Below are positions 37,415 through 49,250 of a DNA stretch of 64,000 nt, one piece after another (the first letter of the stretch is position 1; every line of letters starts with the position of its first letter). The DNA is from Suillus spraguei (taxonomy: Eukaryota > Basidiomycota > Agaricomycetes > Boletales > Suillaceae). Made by a program: the position numbers and the translations under genes. Location of the stretch: contig JABCPU010000018.1 of NCBI GenBank assembly GCA_016800925.1, positions 124,001 to 188,000 on the forward strand. Reading direction: 5' to 3'. The notes under the pieces were generated by a model, which worked only from the letters and a program-made list of their open reading frames with translations, ran no database searches and had not been told where the DNA came from.

Positions 37415-37998
37415 ATGATCACTGAAGGGACCAAACGCAAAAAACCACCAACCTTTGGTCACCTTCCATTCAATAGAGGTGAGGTTTCGTGAGTTTTATT
37501 TTGTGGTCATACTCATTTTTTTCAGCCAAAAAGCTAAAGCAGTCATGGGTTGAGAGCACGAAGATAAAGTCTCAGTGGAAAGCCCAGAAAAAGCGGGAAG
37601 GCGTTCTTCAAAGGAAACCCGAATTACCCTCTATTGATAATCCACCTTCTGCACATCAGGATGAACCTGATAGAAGTAACTTAAAAGAGCCATACTCTAA
37701 GGTTCAAGGATCTCACTCTGGCAGTCACCCCGAGCGACTAGTCCCAAATAACTCGGGCGATGGCAGGATTTCACTTCGAGAACTCGGCAGACAAGCATAC
37801 TCACGCAATTCCCTCCATACATTCAAGGCGAATACTAAAAGACGTGACACAAAACCTTCTCGCGGCACTAATCCACAGAAAGGCAGTACCGGAGAGCGTG
37901 GTGCTTCCTTTGGAGATCGGGGGTGCGACAAGGGGCAACCCAATATGAAATATCGGATGACGGCCATGCTCGAAAAAATCAAGCGTGATTTTACTTGA
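37415..37998 (+). CDS. FYV7: rRNA-processing protein of the Fyv7/TAP26 family (178 aa)
   Basis: Small basic nucleolar protein needed for 18S rRNA processing in yeast. Two exons, 37415-37478 and 37526-37998, 537 nt, in phase. Starts MITEGTKRKKPPTFGHLPFN; KKLKQSWVESTKIKSQWKAQ resembles the family N-terminal block, and the end GQPNMKYRMTAMLEKIKRDF parallels the yeast GQPLMGPKIEDLLDKIK. The middle is low-complexity. The call rests on the two ends; reasonably sure. Convergent with PSY4, 98 bp between stops. Confidence 0.75.
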
Positions 37999-38096
37999 AT
38001 GAGATAAATACACCCCGTTTATCGTGGTGCGTACCTTGACGCCGAGTGTATGTCACAGCTCTTACTGTTTTGTCCCCAGTTCAGATAAAAGCGCCG

Positions 38097-39244
38097 TCAA
38101 CCTATATTTTCCTTGTCTCCCGCTCCGTCTGCCATCCTTTGATCACTGCTCCCCATATCATGTTGTCCCTCTCCTCTCACAAACCTTGTCTCCAGGGTAT
38201 CCATAAAAGGCCTTGAGCCCACTGTAGTAACAGCTGTAAGAGCTGTTGGATGATTACTCAAGTGCCCTGGGCTTGGGTCGTCCAATTCGTCTACCAGGCC
38301 AAGTGCTTTGGGTGGCATCCCTTCTAAAGGTTCGACGTGCCCCATGGATTCCATGCCGCTTAGTGTTAGGGGTGATGGAGGGGGACTTTGTGACTTTGAA
38401 CGTCGTGCATCTTCATGATGAAAGAATATGGGAGAGAAGAGCGGAGTAGTCGGTGCTGATAGTAAACCAGCTGTCATGGACAATGAAGACATTGTTGGGC
38501 CATCTTTGTTGGATTCTTCAACGGGAAAAGCGTGCCACGAGGATGTCACGAGTAATGATTTCTCTACCGCTCGAAGATACTTTCCAAGAGCTTTATAATG
38601 CTGTTTCGGTCGTACGCAGAGCTCGCAGACACGTTGTATGGTGAAAGGAGGATCGCTAAAACCAACTGCAATCAGATATCGTCAAGAACCGCAGGTATGT
38701 GCGTACTCGTCAAACTCATGCAGTTGCCTGAAAATGAAAGCTTTGATCTCGCCTGCTTCTTGCTGGTTCATGTACGTTTTTGGTATCTCGCTGTGGTTGA
38801 CATGGTTCTGTTCACGAAGCGGGAACGGGGGTAACTTCAAGTTACCAGCTTTGAGAAGATCCTCGTGCAACGATTGGAATTCCACTGCATCGTGAGGCAG
38901 TGGATCTGCTAGAAAGAGGGCGATATTCTAGATGTCAGAGTTAGCTTGAAAGAGAGCATTAAGGAATTTTTATCACCTCATCCACCTTGTATTTGATCAT
39001 GTCGCGCAGCAGGTCCCATTCTGTCCTGAAAAAGTAGACTGATGAGTCGTAAACGCGTGGATTTTGGTTGGCTAGAAGAGCGCACTTTAGCTCTTCTAAG
39101 TCAGAATCAGCGATTTGCTCTAAAACTGTGTCATAATCTAGGTGGGGTGTAAATTTAGGACCTCCTGGTGAGTAAGACGCGTGTACCTGGGTTCCAACGG
39201 AAGTCTTGTGATATGTCATATGCACTCTCTGTCATGGGCGTCAT
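38097..39244 (-). CDS. PSY4: protein phosphatase 4 regulatory subunit 2 (312 aa)
   Basis: Regulatory subunit of PP4, involved in DNA-damage recovery. Five exons: 39244-39187, 39137-39086, 39025-38977, 38927-38707, 38655-38097; 939 nt, all in phase. Conserved pieces are EWDLLRDMIKYKVDENI, IKAFIFRQLHEFD, and the strongest, PPFTIQRVCELC with HYKALGKYLRAVEKSLLV, which matches PPP4R2. The last 130 residues are Ser/Pro-rich and acidic. The start at 39244 (MTPMTESAYDISQDF) is the only ATG joining in frame. Confidence 0.88.
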
Positions 39245-39536
39245 GTTCGCAGTTTCAACGTTGATGGCAGTATTTTGGAGTCTGGACTACAGTACTTCGC
39301 GGCTGCAGTGCAAGTGGGTTTCAAATGTCTGCAGTCAGACCTTTGTGAGTGTAGTTCCTCCGGGTTTTCAAGGATCTCGGTCCGAGCGGGAGTAGTGTCG
39401 GAGCAAGCGTGAAACGTTTCTTGCCAAGCCAATTAGCTGAGTACAGCAATCACAATATTATTGGATATGGTATAACTTACTCCGAATCCCATGCACGCCT
39501 ACTCTTCCCTACCTTAAACCTCCACCAACGACTCAG

Positions 39537-41060
39537 ATGACAGTCCCTTTCAAATTCTGGGAGAACCCAAATTATGATAGGAACACCAAACGAACTGACA
39601 GCAAGAGGCGGATAAAATTAATCAAGTCCTATGCTCCTGATTGGTCCGTCACATCAGCTTCATATCACTTTCAGTTTCCATACTCATGAATACGGTTCGC
39701 CTTTGTGCAGGACGATTACAATTCTTTTGGCGTACAGTCTCCCGCTCGTGCACCACATTATGATTTTTGTTCATGCCTTTATAACAGGGTTGTGTTCTTC
39801 GCACTCAACGACGTTCACGGCTTCCGACGAGAATTTTCAGTGAATGATGAAACGTAAGATTCCATGTTCTTTTACACAGAACGGTTACTAATTTGTTCAA
39901 TGCAGTATACGTTTTCCGTGAGTTGGGACATAGCTATGACCTGCCTTAGGCGACCTGACCTTGATCCAGGTTTGCGATTCACGAACGTGTTCCAGTAAGC
40001 TTCATAATGGGCCCTCAAAGTACATTGTAATCTTACTTTGTGATTAGGATATTGCCCTGTACTTCATTGCGATTGTGGCGCCACTCGTCATTCAATTGGT
40101 TGTGAATTTACTCACCGTTCGGTCCTTTTGGGATTACCATTGTAGCGCACTCGGGCGTGGGTTCTTTGTTGTGCATGGCATCCTGTCTAAACTCACAGAA
40201 CTGCGTAGTCATCCTGGGGATTGTCATCACAGGGGCTATCACTCAGTTCACGAAGATCACTGTTGGCCGTCCCCGTCCAGGTTAGTGCTATTCAACTTGT
40301 CCTATCTTGCAAATTTCAGCGGGCTTGTAGATCTGCTCGCACGATGCATACCGATTCCAGGCTCCTCAGACCCCACTTTTGGACTCTCCTCGGATGCAAT
40401 ATGCACAAACACTGACACAGCTATCATGATCGATGGTTGGAGGAGCTTCCCTAGTGGCCACTCCAGCTGTAAGTCATCATGTCAATCCATTTATAACGCT
40501 GAAATATTTCCAGTGTCCCATGCCGGACTTGGCTTCCTATCGTATTATTTGGCCGGAAAGATGCACCTGTTCGATACCAGAGGCTATACTGTAAGTGAAC
40601 GTTTATCTCCCACCCCGGCAATGTACTAATATATTTTTCAGCACAAAGCATGGATCTCCGTCACTCCTATTTTTGGAGCCATTTTGGTAGCCATTTCTCG
40701 CACCATGGACTACCGACGTTAGTACATGCCTGAGCATTTATTATGTTTAACCTCGTTCACTTCTTCACAGACCACTGGCAGGACGTCATAGCTGGAGCTA
40801 TCCTCGGCCTGGGTGTTTCATATTTTGCGTACCGCCAGTACTTTCCTTCGCTATCATCGTCAATGTCTCATAAGCCGTACCCCCCGAGAGTACGACGTGA
40901 AGAGGAGCTACCGACTGTCAACCGCGCAACTGACCACAACGGTCTGTCCTATGCAGATAGTATAGAGGGAGAAGAAGTAGAGTTAGTTGGTAGTGGTGTA
41001 CCAAAGTCTAATCCAGCTCTTGCTGAGCATGGGGTCAACGGTGGTGTACCCCACCTTTAA
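39537..41060 (+). CDS. DPP1: PAP2-family lipid phosphatase, Dpp1 type (334 aa)
   Basis: Membrane phosphatase acting on diacylglycerol pyrophosphate or phosphatidate. Eleven exons: 39537-39643, 39711-39731, 39788-39853, 39906-39917, 39970-39994, 40048-40156, 40209-40280, 40320-40468, 40514-40590, 40642-40717, 40771-41060, including 12- and 21-nt microexons. The PAP2 motifs are present: KITVGRPRP (motif 1), RSFPSGHSS (motif 2), SRTMDYRHHWQDV (motif 3). Several hydrophobic segments are membrane spans. Exon 8 is one base short: CAG then CGGGCTTGT does not join GRPRP in frame. A lost C would fix this; a weak alternative donor (GTGCTA at 40287) would add Gly-Tyr instead. Confidence 0.9.
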
Positions 41061-41224
41061 GTATTTTTTCAAAATTCACTGGACCTTCGAGAACTTTTTT
41101 TAAATTCTTTACTGGTCTATTTCTATAATCACGAATGACATGTGTGACATGGGCGAAGAACTGTCCACTGCGACCAAAAAGTTTGAGTGCAGTTGTTAAG
41201 TTTCTGACATATGTGTGAAGCGTC

Positions 41225-41230
41225 GAGTCA
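41225..41230 (-). promoter_or_regulatory. TGACTC on minus strand, possible Gcn4/Cpc1-type site
   Basis: GAGTCA on the plus strand, 106 bp upstream of the SER1 ATG. Same core as the site before PRO3; weak alone. Confidence 0.3.
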
Positions 41231-41335
41231 TCGTGACATTACTATTAACCCCAAGCAGACAACTGGTTCGTCTTCGACCTTGGCTTGCATAATACCTCGA
41301 CGCACATTATTTGCTCTGCCAAAAGTCTTCATACC

Positions 41336-42671
41336 ATGGAATCGAGAGCCATTAACTTTGGTGCAGGTCCGTCTGCTCTGCCCACCGCCGTGCTTCAGGA
41401 AGCCACCAAAGGTCTCCTGAATTTCAACGGAACTGGAATCGGTATCGCTGAGATTTCACATCGCTCCAAAGAGTTCACGGCGTACCTACAAGGCGTCGAA
41501 CAAAATATCAGAAAACTTCTCGATATCCAGCCCACACACTCTATTTTATTCACTCAAGGGGGTGGATCCACGCAGTTCTCAGCTGTTGTGCTGAACATGC
41601 TAGCACGGCACCATCTCCTGCATCCTCAATTGACAGACGAAGATCGAGTACTGGATTACGTCGTCACAGGATCCTGGAGCAAAAAAGCAGCCGAGGAGGC
41701 CAGGCGCATGGGAGGAAGCACCGTTAACATTGCAGCCGATTCACGCAAATATTCCAAAGATCAGAAATCCTTTGACAATATCCCAACCGCAGATGCATAT
41801 TCCTTCTCAAACAATCCAGCTCTCATCTACTACTGCGCCAATGAGACCGTCGACGGCGTGGAGTTCTCGGCTGAAGAAACTTCACCAGCCTCTTTTCCTT
41901 TCCATCTTCTCCCTAAAAATGCGCTTCTCCCTCTTGTCGGGGATTATTCCTCCTCCTTCATGTCAAGGCCAATTCCCCGTATCTCAGACCATGCTATCAT
42001 ATATGCTGGCGCGCAGAAAAACGTCGGTCCCGCCGGTCTCACCATTTTAATTGTCAGAAACGATTGTATCGTTGACGTTGACGCCGCTGCGAGGCTCGGG
42101 GCGATTCCAGTCCCAATCTGTCTTTCGTACAAAACGCTCGCAGATCATAACAGCCTGTACAACACCCCGCCGGTACTCTCCATGTACATTACCGGTCTCG
42201 TTCTTGAGTATATGCTCCAACTAGGAGGGTTGGACTATTACGCGGGCCTCACAAACCGTAAATCGAAGAAGTTGTATGATGTACTGAAAGATGGTGAAAG
42301 CAAAGGTATCTTCAGAGGTAAAGTGAAGGAAGGCTCTGGTAGCCAGATGAATGTCGTCTTCGACATCCTTGGCGAAGGGTTGTTAGCCAAGTTCATTGCT
42401 GGCGCGGAGGAGCGAGGCATGAAAGGTCTCAAAGGCCATCGGTGAGTCCTTGTCTTTGCGAATCATCCAAGATCACATTGTCATTATTTTTCCATGTAGT
42501 TCTGTAGGAGGTATGGAGCGTTACCATTTCTACACTTAATTTGATCACTGATGTTTCATCTGTCCAGGCGTCCGAGTATCCATATACAACGCCGTAACAG
42601 AAGAAGAGACGGATCAACTCATTTCATACATGGAACAGTTTGCAGGACAGCACGAGATTAACAAGGAGTAA
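41336..42671 (+). CDS. SER1: phosphoserine aminotransferase (406 aa)
   Basis: PLP transaminase of the phosphorylated serine pathway. Three exons: 41336-42441, an 11-nt microexon at 42500-42510, and 42568-42671; 1221 nt, in phase. INFGAGPSALPTAVL opens the protein; GISEISHRSKEF-like GIAEISHRSKEF, FTQGGGSTQFSAV, DYSSSFMSRP and YAGAQKNVGPAG with the Schiff-base lysine (QKN) are all conserved; the end reads GGVRVSIYNAVTEEE. No frameshift in 1.2 kb. Confidence 0.96.
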
Positions 42672-43604
42672 ACAGAGCATCACTATCAGGGTAAAACTTT
42701 TGACGGTTCGGACCGGAGTTAACACACAGCTATCTATTCGTATTATCCAGCAACCAGAGCATACGCCAGGCATCAACTGCATGGTGATAATTTGATTTCG
42801 AATATGTGATCCCGCAGACAGAAAAATTTACTAGGCGTAGCCATTCTGATTCGGAGCTGTTCGAAGTATTTCTCATCATAGCGACAAACTCCCTAAGTGA
42901 GGAACCTATTGAGTCACCTGCAGTCGTTTTTAACCTGTGGCTTCGGAGACTAGCAATCTGATGTGAAAAAGTACCCTAACCAATCAAGTTGCTTGCATAT
43001 CGGAGCAAGGTCAACGGAGTAGTAGTATCTGATCGGACTTAGAAATAAATCCGCCAACATACCCAAATCGGACCGTCATCGGTGCTCCCGAGTACCAACT
43101 GCACTTAGTAGTGCATGTTGCCTCAGCTGCCTATTACTTCTTATCAACCTGCTATCAAAGCGTGTTTACATTTTGACAAGGTCCGTTCGCTTTATTCACG
43201 AAATGGGTTCTACTGGGTGAAAACACTGCCTAATTAGATGCGGTTACAACATCATTGCAGACGGCAGTGTCATATAATGGACGGATTTGTGGTGAGAAGT
43301 CACACTTCCTCTATTCGGCCTGAGAAGATACATCCTCAAAAATAAAATCACATCGCTTGTCTAGATTGTTGCGTCTCTTTTGGCAGCAGTTTCTTGTCAT
43401 CACGGTCGAACCATTCTCCCCGCTAAATATCAATTGACATGCCGTATTCTGCCAAGCAGATTCGTATTGTATCACACACGGAATCAAGTTTTAATCGTGC
43501 GTTTAGGTGCCACCATGCTTCGTCCGACACTTCCCTGTGTGTAGTACTCGTAACGGTTACAATTTCTTATCCTTTGCAAAAATACGGCCCTTCATCATCT
43601 AACC
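42672..43604. other. intergenic, no feature recognised
   Basis: About 930 bp downstream of SER1 without a supported ORF, RNA gene or clear repeat. Confidence 0.4.
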
Positions 43605-44793
43605 ATGGCTTCATCCACCGAATGGGACCTTGAATCCTTGGCATCCAGCAGGTCCTCGTCTCCATCCTCTGACGAAGATGAAGTCGACGTTCGTGTTTCG
43701 CCTGACTGGGCGAAATATCGCTGTCACATCGAACGCAGGGGCTACCGTCTGGACACTGTCCGTGATGTAAAAGATTATTATAGGAACCACTGCAGTAATA
43801 TAGACAAGCAAGGGCTGCACGTATATTTGTCCGGCTATCACCGTGCCCTTGCGAGGAGCGACGAAGATGGTCTTTGCAAAGACATCGGTTTGGTAAGTCC
43901 TACAAGCCGTCAGGTACTATGCGTAGTGTCACTGACCAAGACAGCGAGAAGGCCTGTTCAGAGCTACCCGTTGTCTTGACGGGATGAAGGTGATGGTCAA
44001 GGCGGTCCACCGGGATAGTAGGGAGCTTGATATCGTCCGGTATCTGTCCGCGCCCGCTCAACAACGTGATTCCATGAATCACTGTATACGTGAGCTTTCC
44101 AAACAGATAGTTGAGCTCTATTTACAATCGAACAATTTAGCCATTCTTGACCTCATTGATGCACCCCAGGATGATCTATGTTTCATCGTCATGGAAGAAT
44201 GGTCAGCAGATATGTTGCCAGAGGTCCCAGTTAGTATCAGCTGCCTCATGGAATCTTTGCGCCATTGCATAGAGGTATAGAGAGGATTTATCGAGTTTGT
44301 ATACCACACTAAATGTTCCTTGCAGCATATCGCATTCATGCATCGTCATCGCATCGTGCACTTTGATATCTCGTCGCGCAACTTCCTCACAGATTATAAT
44401 GGGCGTTATGCTTGCATAGATTACGAGCTCAGTCGCCGAATAGATGAGGTGCCTTGTCCCCGGATATTATACTCCCGGGGGTCGGAGATCCCACCAGAGG
44501 CTGAACGTGGCCGGCCAAGTAACCCGTTTATGATCGATGTATGGGCACTAGGGGTCCTAATTTTCAGAGCGTGTGAGGTTTGTACTATAGAGACTACTTC
44601 CCACAGAGCCGTGACTGATGCATGACTCAAATAGCTCGCTGAATTTCACATTCCCGAACTTACGCGTCTAGCCAAATGGATGCTTCATGAAAACCCTGAT
44701 AAGCGGCCACCGGCCGCTTCAGTACTGAAGGAATTTCAACGAATACAAGCGACGATGAGAAAAACACTACATCGCCGTCACATCTCTTCCTAG
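43605..44793 (+). CDS. protein-kinase-like fold, probably divergent fungal family (325 aa)
   Basis: Five exons, 43605-43892, 43945-44089, 44141-44274, 44326-44577 and 44635-44793, 978 nt, in phase. The N-terminus is acidic and Ser-rich. VMVKAVHRDSRELDIVRYL gives the VAIK-like lysine and helix C region; LCFIVMEEWS is the hinge; IVHFDISSRNFL is the catalytic loop (D and N present). At the DFG position the sequence is DYE, so Mg2+ binding may be altered. PFMIDVWALGVLI matches subdomain IX. Such divergent kinases are common in Agaricomycetes; active or pseudokinase is undecided. Confidence 0.75.
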
Positions 44794-45002
44794 CTTATTT
44801 TTATCACATATTTTGAAACGACATCAGATTTGGCATTGGACCTTGACATCGGGCAGGGGTAATCATAGTGTAAAGTATGTTTTACTGTCAAATAATCACA
44901 CGGATAACTTGTCTATATCATACTGTGTAATCACGTGAAGAACACGTGCTTATGTGATCATTGGAAAGCCCCTATTTTCGTGCTATCCTTATAACCTCAC
45001 CT

Positions 45003-46216
45003 ATGGACTCCAAGTTCGATCTTTTTGATGGTGGCAGGTCTGATTCCAATGCGCCTCCAGCGTACGATGCAGTCTCTACGTCATCAATGTCAGCATATTC
45101 CATTCAAAGCAGACCACAATCTGTATTTTCCAAGGAACAGACCGAGCAGATACGTACCACCGTTCTATCTCTCATCCGTGATATTGTCACCGCACCGGAT
45201 TTCGTTCCTTCCTCTGTCGGCTCAATTATCGACGCCTGCGTTGCTTCTCTCCCAACTGCAGAGTTTACAGCCCTTCTTCAAGAATCCAATATCGAGGGTC
45301 ATACACCCGTGTACTGGGCAGTCGTGAATAATCGACCAGAGGCTCTTGCAGCTTTTCTCAAATTTATCAACACATTCACGTCTGGTGGCTGTGAAGACAT
45401 GCGTCTAGCATGTATGGCAACTAGCGATCATGCATTATTTATGAAGCTGCAACTGGCATCTTATTATAGTGAGTGCTGGTAATCCCTAGTCAGCGAGTAT
45501 TAACTATTGCGCATCAAATAATCAGACGAAAGCAAGCCTTTAGATCGATGTCTAGGTTGTCCGACATATGACGCCCAGGTGTCTGGAGGAGATACACAAA
45601 ATCAGTTCATTGCCAAAATGCAGATCGGGATGTTCCAGAAACGTATGCGCGTTGCACATAGTATATGCGTGGAATTGATCTCGCAAGGTATGTAACCCAT
45701 AGAGTCGTTTCTCACAGACGTATAAATATCTGCAGGACGCATATGGCGCTTGGTCTTCTCTATGGGTACTGATACGGGAGGGCAAGTTAGCCTTAGTCTT
45801 GCTGAGCATAGCTTGCCGGCGCGTCCAAAAGCTCTATTCACGGTCGAGGCTCATAATGGGCAACCTAAAAGTCTGGAGATACTGTTCCAATTGAAGAAGA
45901 AGGCTCATTTACTTGCACCTGTGGGGTAAGTTTAGTTTATTTCGAGTCGTTGGGAGGCGTAGCACTAATGGTTTTCCCCCCGGTTGACTACATTAACTTC
46001 AAAGATATGTGAACAATTCTATTCATACTTGTACCTTCCTATCTGCTTCGTTGGGCGGCTGGGTGATGTTCGAGTAAGTGTTCTCCTGACGCATTGATTA
46101 TATCAATTGACGTATTCTGTGACTCCTGTGACAACTTGAACTGATGTTGCAGCGACACCATGTATACAGACTCCGATGGTACCCTACATGTAAGATTGGA
46201 GGTGACATTAGAATAG
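45003..46216 (+). CDS. unknown conserved-looking protein (316 aa)
   Basis: Five exons, 45003-45468, 45526-45687, 45736-45925, 46005-46073 and 46153-46216, 951 nt, in phase. Starts MDSKFDLFDGG, with a PPAYDAVSTSSMS linker. The middle, EGHTPVYWAVVNNRPEALAA, looks like one ankyrin-type repeat. The C-terminal half (GRIWRLVFSMGTDTGGQVS, then TMYTDSDGTLHVRLEVTLE) is beta-rich. No signal or membrane segment. I cannot name a family; the clean five-exon model makes a real gene likely. Confidence 0.7.
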
Positions 46217-46705
46217 CACTGGTAGGTTACCATAGCATTTTTCGCCGATGGGAAATGGTGTTTGATATGGATATGATCAAACATTATTATCATACGTCAA
46301 TGTCCATGTCAATTGCTTCTCACTAACTTGATTAGTGAACCGGTTAGAGTTCTTGCTGTGAATATTGTGACATGGTTGTGTATTGCTTTCTATTACAATG
46401 TGTATATTTATCTACAATATCTAAGATACTACTGGCATTTGCATCCACCACATTATGTTGTACATGTATTGTTACATCATGGCAAAACCACAGCCTGGGG
46501 ATACCATCAGCAAACTAGGGGGCACCTGTACAATACTGTACAATACTGTACAATCTCGTACAGTATTGTACAGACAACACAGACTGTACCAAGGATACAT
46601 TTAATCACAGGCTTCACACAGTAAACATGACATACCACCTCATAAGGCTCACCATAAGCTGTAATGATTGTCTAACAAAAACATGGTGCATTGATCAGAG
46701 AATTA
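46217..46705. repeat. spacer with GTACAATACTGTAC palindrome cluster
   Basis: Left edge of the repeat-rich zone. At 46526-46573 CTGTACAATACTGTAC is followed, after a direct partial repeat, by its exact inverse GTACAGTATTGTACAG. No coding evidence. Confidence 0.5.
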
Positions 46706-47289
46706 CTAAAGTATGAGGTTAATGTCCTCCGCATCGCTGCCCATTGCACTACCAGCTGCATACTCATCAAAGTTGCCCCTGCCAATCCTAGCCCATTGCT
46801 CCAACATGTCTTCAAGCTCTTCATGACACTCCAGAATGTTGAGCAGTGTGTCAACCAATTTCTGTAAATTGATGAAGTAGATCCTGCACTGCTCAGCAGT
46901 TAGATCAGGAACCTTGTCGGTGCCAGTCTCATGAAAGCCAGAGATAACACCCTTCAACTGTTGAATCATCAGTGACAAAAGGATAAAGAATGATAAGCAT
47001 ACCACCACTGCTACAAGAAGCATCCCATTGACAGGGATTGTGCAACAGAATTTGTCTGTGTTCTTTAATGCTTTCTTGCTGTTGCTGTAGTAAAATTTGA
47101 GACAAGCATCCTTGAGAGCCTGCACTGTGAAATTCTTGAATTTTCCCTGTGAGAAATCAAATTTAAATGACACTATTACCAGGAGTCATGACTTACACCA
47201 GATGAGTCAGGGAGCCAGAGGTAGTCACTGCTCTTGAGGAGCCTAGTAGCAGCTGCGGTGACCTGCTTTTGAGCCTCTGTTACAGTCAT
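46706..47289 (-). CDS. DUF6532-like protein, C-terminal part or small member
   Basis: Three exons: one starting at the ATG at 47289 (MTVTEAQKQVTAAATR), one from GKFKNFTVQALKDAC at about 47147, and one from LKGVISGFHETG at about 46959 to the stop at 46708-46706. The pattern ACLKFYYSNSKKAL, a hydrophobic MLLVAVVL, and AEQCRIYFINLQKLVDTLL resembles the C-terminal part of DUF6532 proteins, an expanded Agaricomycete family of unknown function often found among repeats. Acidic tail ends EDINLIL. Shorter than usual, so possibly a fragment. Confidence 0.5.
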
Positions 47290-47900
47290 ATGTGCCCCTA
47301 TTCATTTTCTCTCCACTCTGTGATCCTTTACTTGTTTCTTTAACAGTTTAGCATATGTGTATGCTAAACATGTGACTCATATGTTTCAACATGTCTGTAC
47401 CATACTTGCCTTCCTCTTTAGGATATGCACTTACATTCCCACAATGGCCTGGTCTGTTAAGATTGTACTCAAGGAGGAACAGAGTGGAAGGGCTTGGCCT
47501 CAGCTCGTGTGCTGTGCCCCTTTGCCAAGTATGGTGCCCTTAATTTCTATAGGGTCACACACGTCTGGAGTAAGTCTGGGTATAGAAACACAAAATCTGG
47601 ACTAGGTGTTACAGTTGTACGTGCCCCTATTCATTTTCCCTTCTATTCTTGTGTATCACGTGATATGGAGCCTATTGCTTGGACACTTCCACTTCCATCA
47701 GGCATCACATGACTGCATGACTCAAACTACTACATCACTGCTACATCATATCATGTGATGTCCTGACTCCCCATGACTCTGTCCTCAGACCCGGCCGGTT
47801 TAGCATATGCGTATGCTGAACATGTGCTCTTATCTCTTACTCATGCATTTCAACATGCTTGTATGATACATGCCTTCCTTATTAGGATACACAGCTATGT
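47279..47900. repeat. pair of diverged direct repeats with GCATATG(T/C)GTATGC palindrome
   Basis: GTGCCCCTATTCATTTTC occurs at 47293 and 47621. TTTAGCATATG(T/C)GTATGCT(A/G)AACATGTG occurs at about 47347 and 47799, each followed by a CATGCCTTCCT-like block. The two units are about 330-450 bp apart and look like ends of one element, interleaved with the minus-oriented LTR copy that begins at 47455. Confidence 0.45.
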
Positions 47901-48769
47901 TCCCATATTCCCACAGTTACCTTTAATCTTACTGGGTTTTACCTGGATTCCTCTTCACTAAGGACTCCCAATCCTTAGTTGTCTTGAAATCGTCTCTAAG
48001 TCTAAGCACTCCTTAGCCTTAGTCTCTATTCTCATAGAACCTCTTAGACTTGTCTTTGAGGCTGAACCCTTGATCATACTTGGAACTAGTTCCTTGTATT
48101 TTTCTCAGCAGACCATCTGTGTCTTTTCACTGTCGCTAGTGACACCACCCCAGTTCGTAACACTAGGTAGATAAAGTCTGGTGGACTTCTGGACATAGGA
48201 AACAGAAAGGATTAAGGGTTGCTGTGGACAAAGTCTGGAGTAGAAACAAACAGTATAGAGACTACCCAAAGGTAAAGCTGGAGGTATGACTGAGGACAAA
48301 GATCCAAGGTCTGGAGATAGACAAGAGACTAAGCTCAAGTCTGGAAGAGATTTCGGAGGTGGACTAAGTTCAGAAGAATGAGTAGAAACTAAGTTGATAT
48401 TCAAACTGAGGTACTACATAGATTTACAAGTGGTTTATATACTATAGGTAGTTACAGAAAGATCAGTCAGCACAGTACAAAGCTATGTACAAATCATATG
48501 CAAAGTCTAATGGAACATAAGTAAATGAAACTTGGAGATGAACTGAGGTAATGGATCAGTAAGCAGATGGAGTACAGAGATAGCTGGAGAGCTGGACTTG
48601 TGAATATACAAATGGAGATAATACTAATGGAGATAGATCAGGAGATAGAGAGGATCATAGATCTGGACATCCAGATATTGGAGAGGGGAAGTGCAGGAGA
48701 TCTGGGTCTGGACTTCTGGACTTTTGAGAAGTCAGATTGGAGATCATGTCTGGATATGAGTATATGACA
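47455..48769 (-). mobile_element. diverged LTR copy, family A, minus orientation, with insertion
   Basis: Reading the minus strand, it starts TGTCATATAC-like at 48769 and ends with the inverse of TGTTAAGATTGTACTC at 47455, the same ends as the plus-oriented copies at 55787, 61614 and 63287. Shared inner blocks are the TATAAACCACTTG region (here 48425-48445, inverted) and the GGCCTCAGCTCGTG block at 47496. Longer than 770 bp because other repeat DNA (about 47600-48090) lies inside. No matching target duplication found. Confidence 0.5.
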
Positions 48770-48784
48770 GACACAAACTGACAT

Positions 48785-49250
48785 TACTGATGATCAATCT
48801 TAGAAGCAGTTCTTCATTGATGGGCTTAACCAAGGGCTATTGACTAGCCTTTTCAAAATGGGAATCCAGCTAACTACATTTCAAGATACACTTAAACTCT
48901 GTGTAAATCCTGACAACAGCTACATGCAGTTGAAGAACATCATATCATGTCATCCACAGCAGAAAAAGAATAACTTTGGAAGCCATCGCTACATGAGCTT
49001 CAAAGATAAAAATGTCATGGAGGTAGATCATGTCTCTGATGTGGAATGCTCTGAATGCATGAAGAAAGGTCAGTGCTTTGGATGCTGAAAGACCAGACAT
49101 CATTTCAGGAACTGCCCTGATAGAAAGAAGAAGACTCCGGTTTGACAGACTGAAATCAAGGAACTTGCAAATGAAGAAGATGATGACAAAGAAACAGTGC
49201 TCCATGTCACAGAGGATTTTTGATGTGGAGAAATAGCCTGACATATATTT
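48785..49250 (+). pseudogene. retrotransposon gag remnant with zinc knuckle
   Basis: An open stretch reads FFIDGLNQGLLTSLFKMG, then CSECMKKGQCFGC-stop-KTRHHFRNCPDRKKK. The CX2CX4HX4C zinc knuckle is recognisable with a TGA inside it. An RT or integrase frame does not follow. A second gag-like start (MESTKSSSTDQTIQYLQNQL) lies at 49552. Old copia- or gypsy-type debris. Confidence 0.5.
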
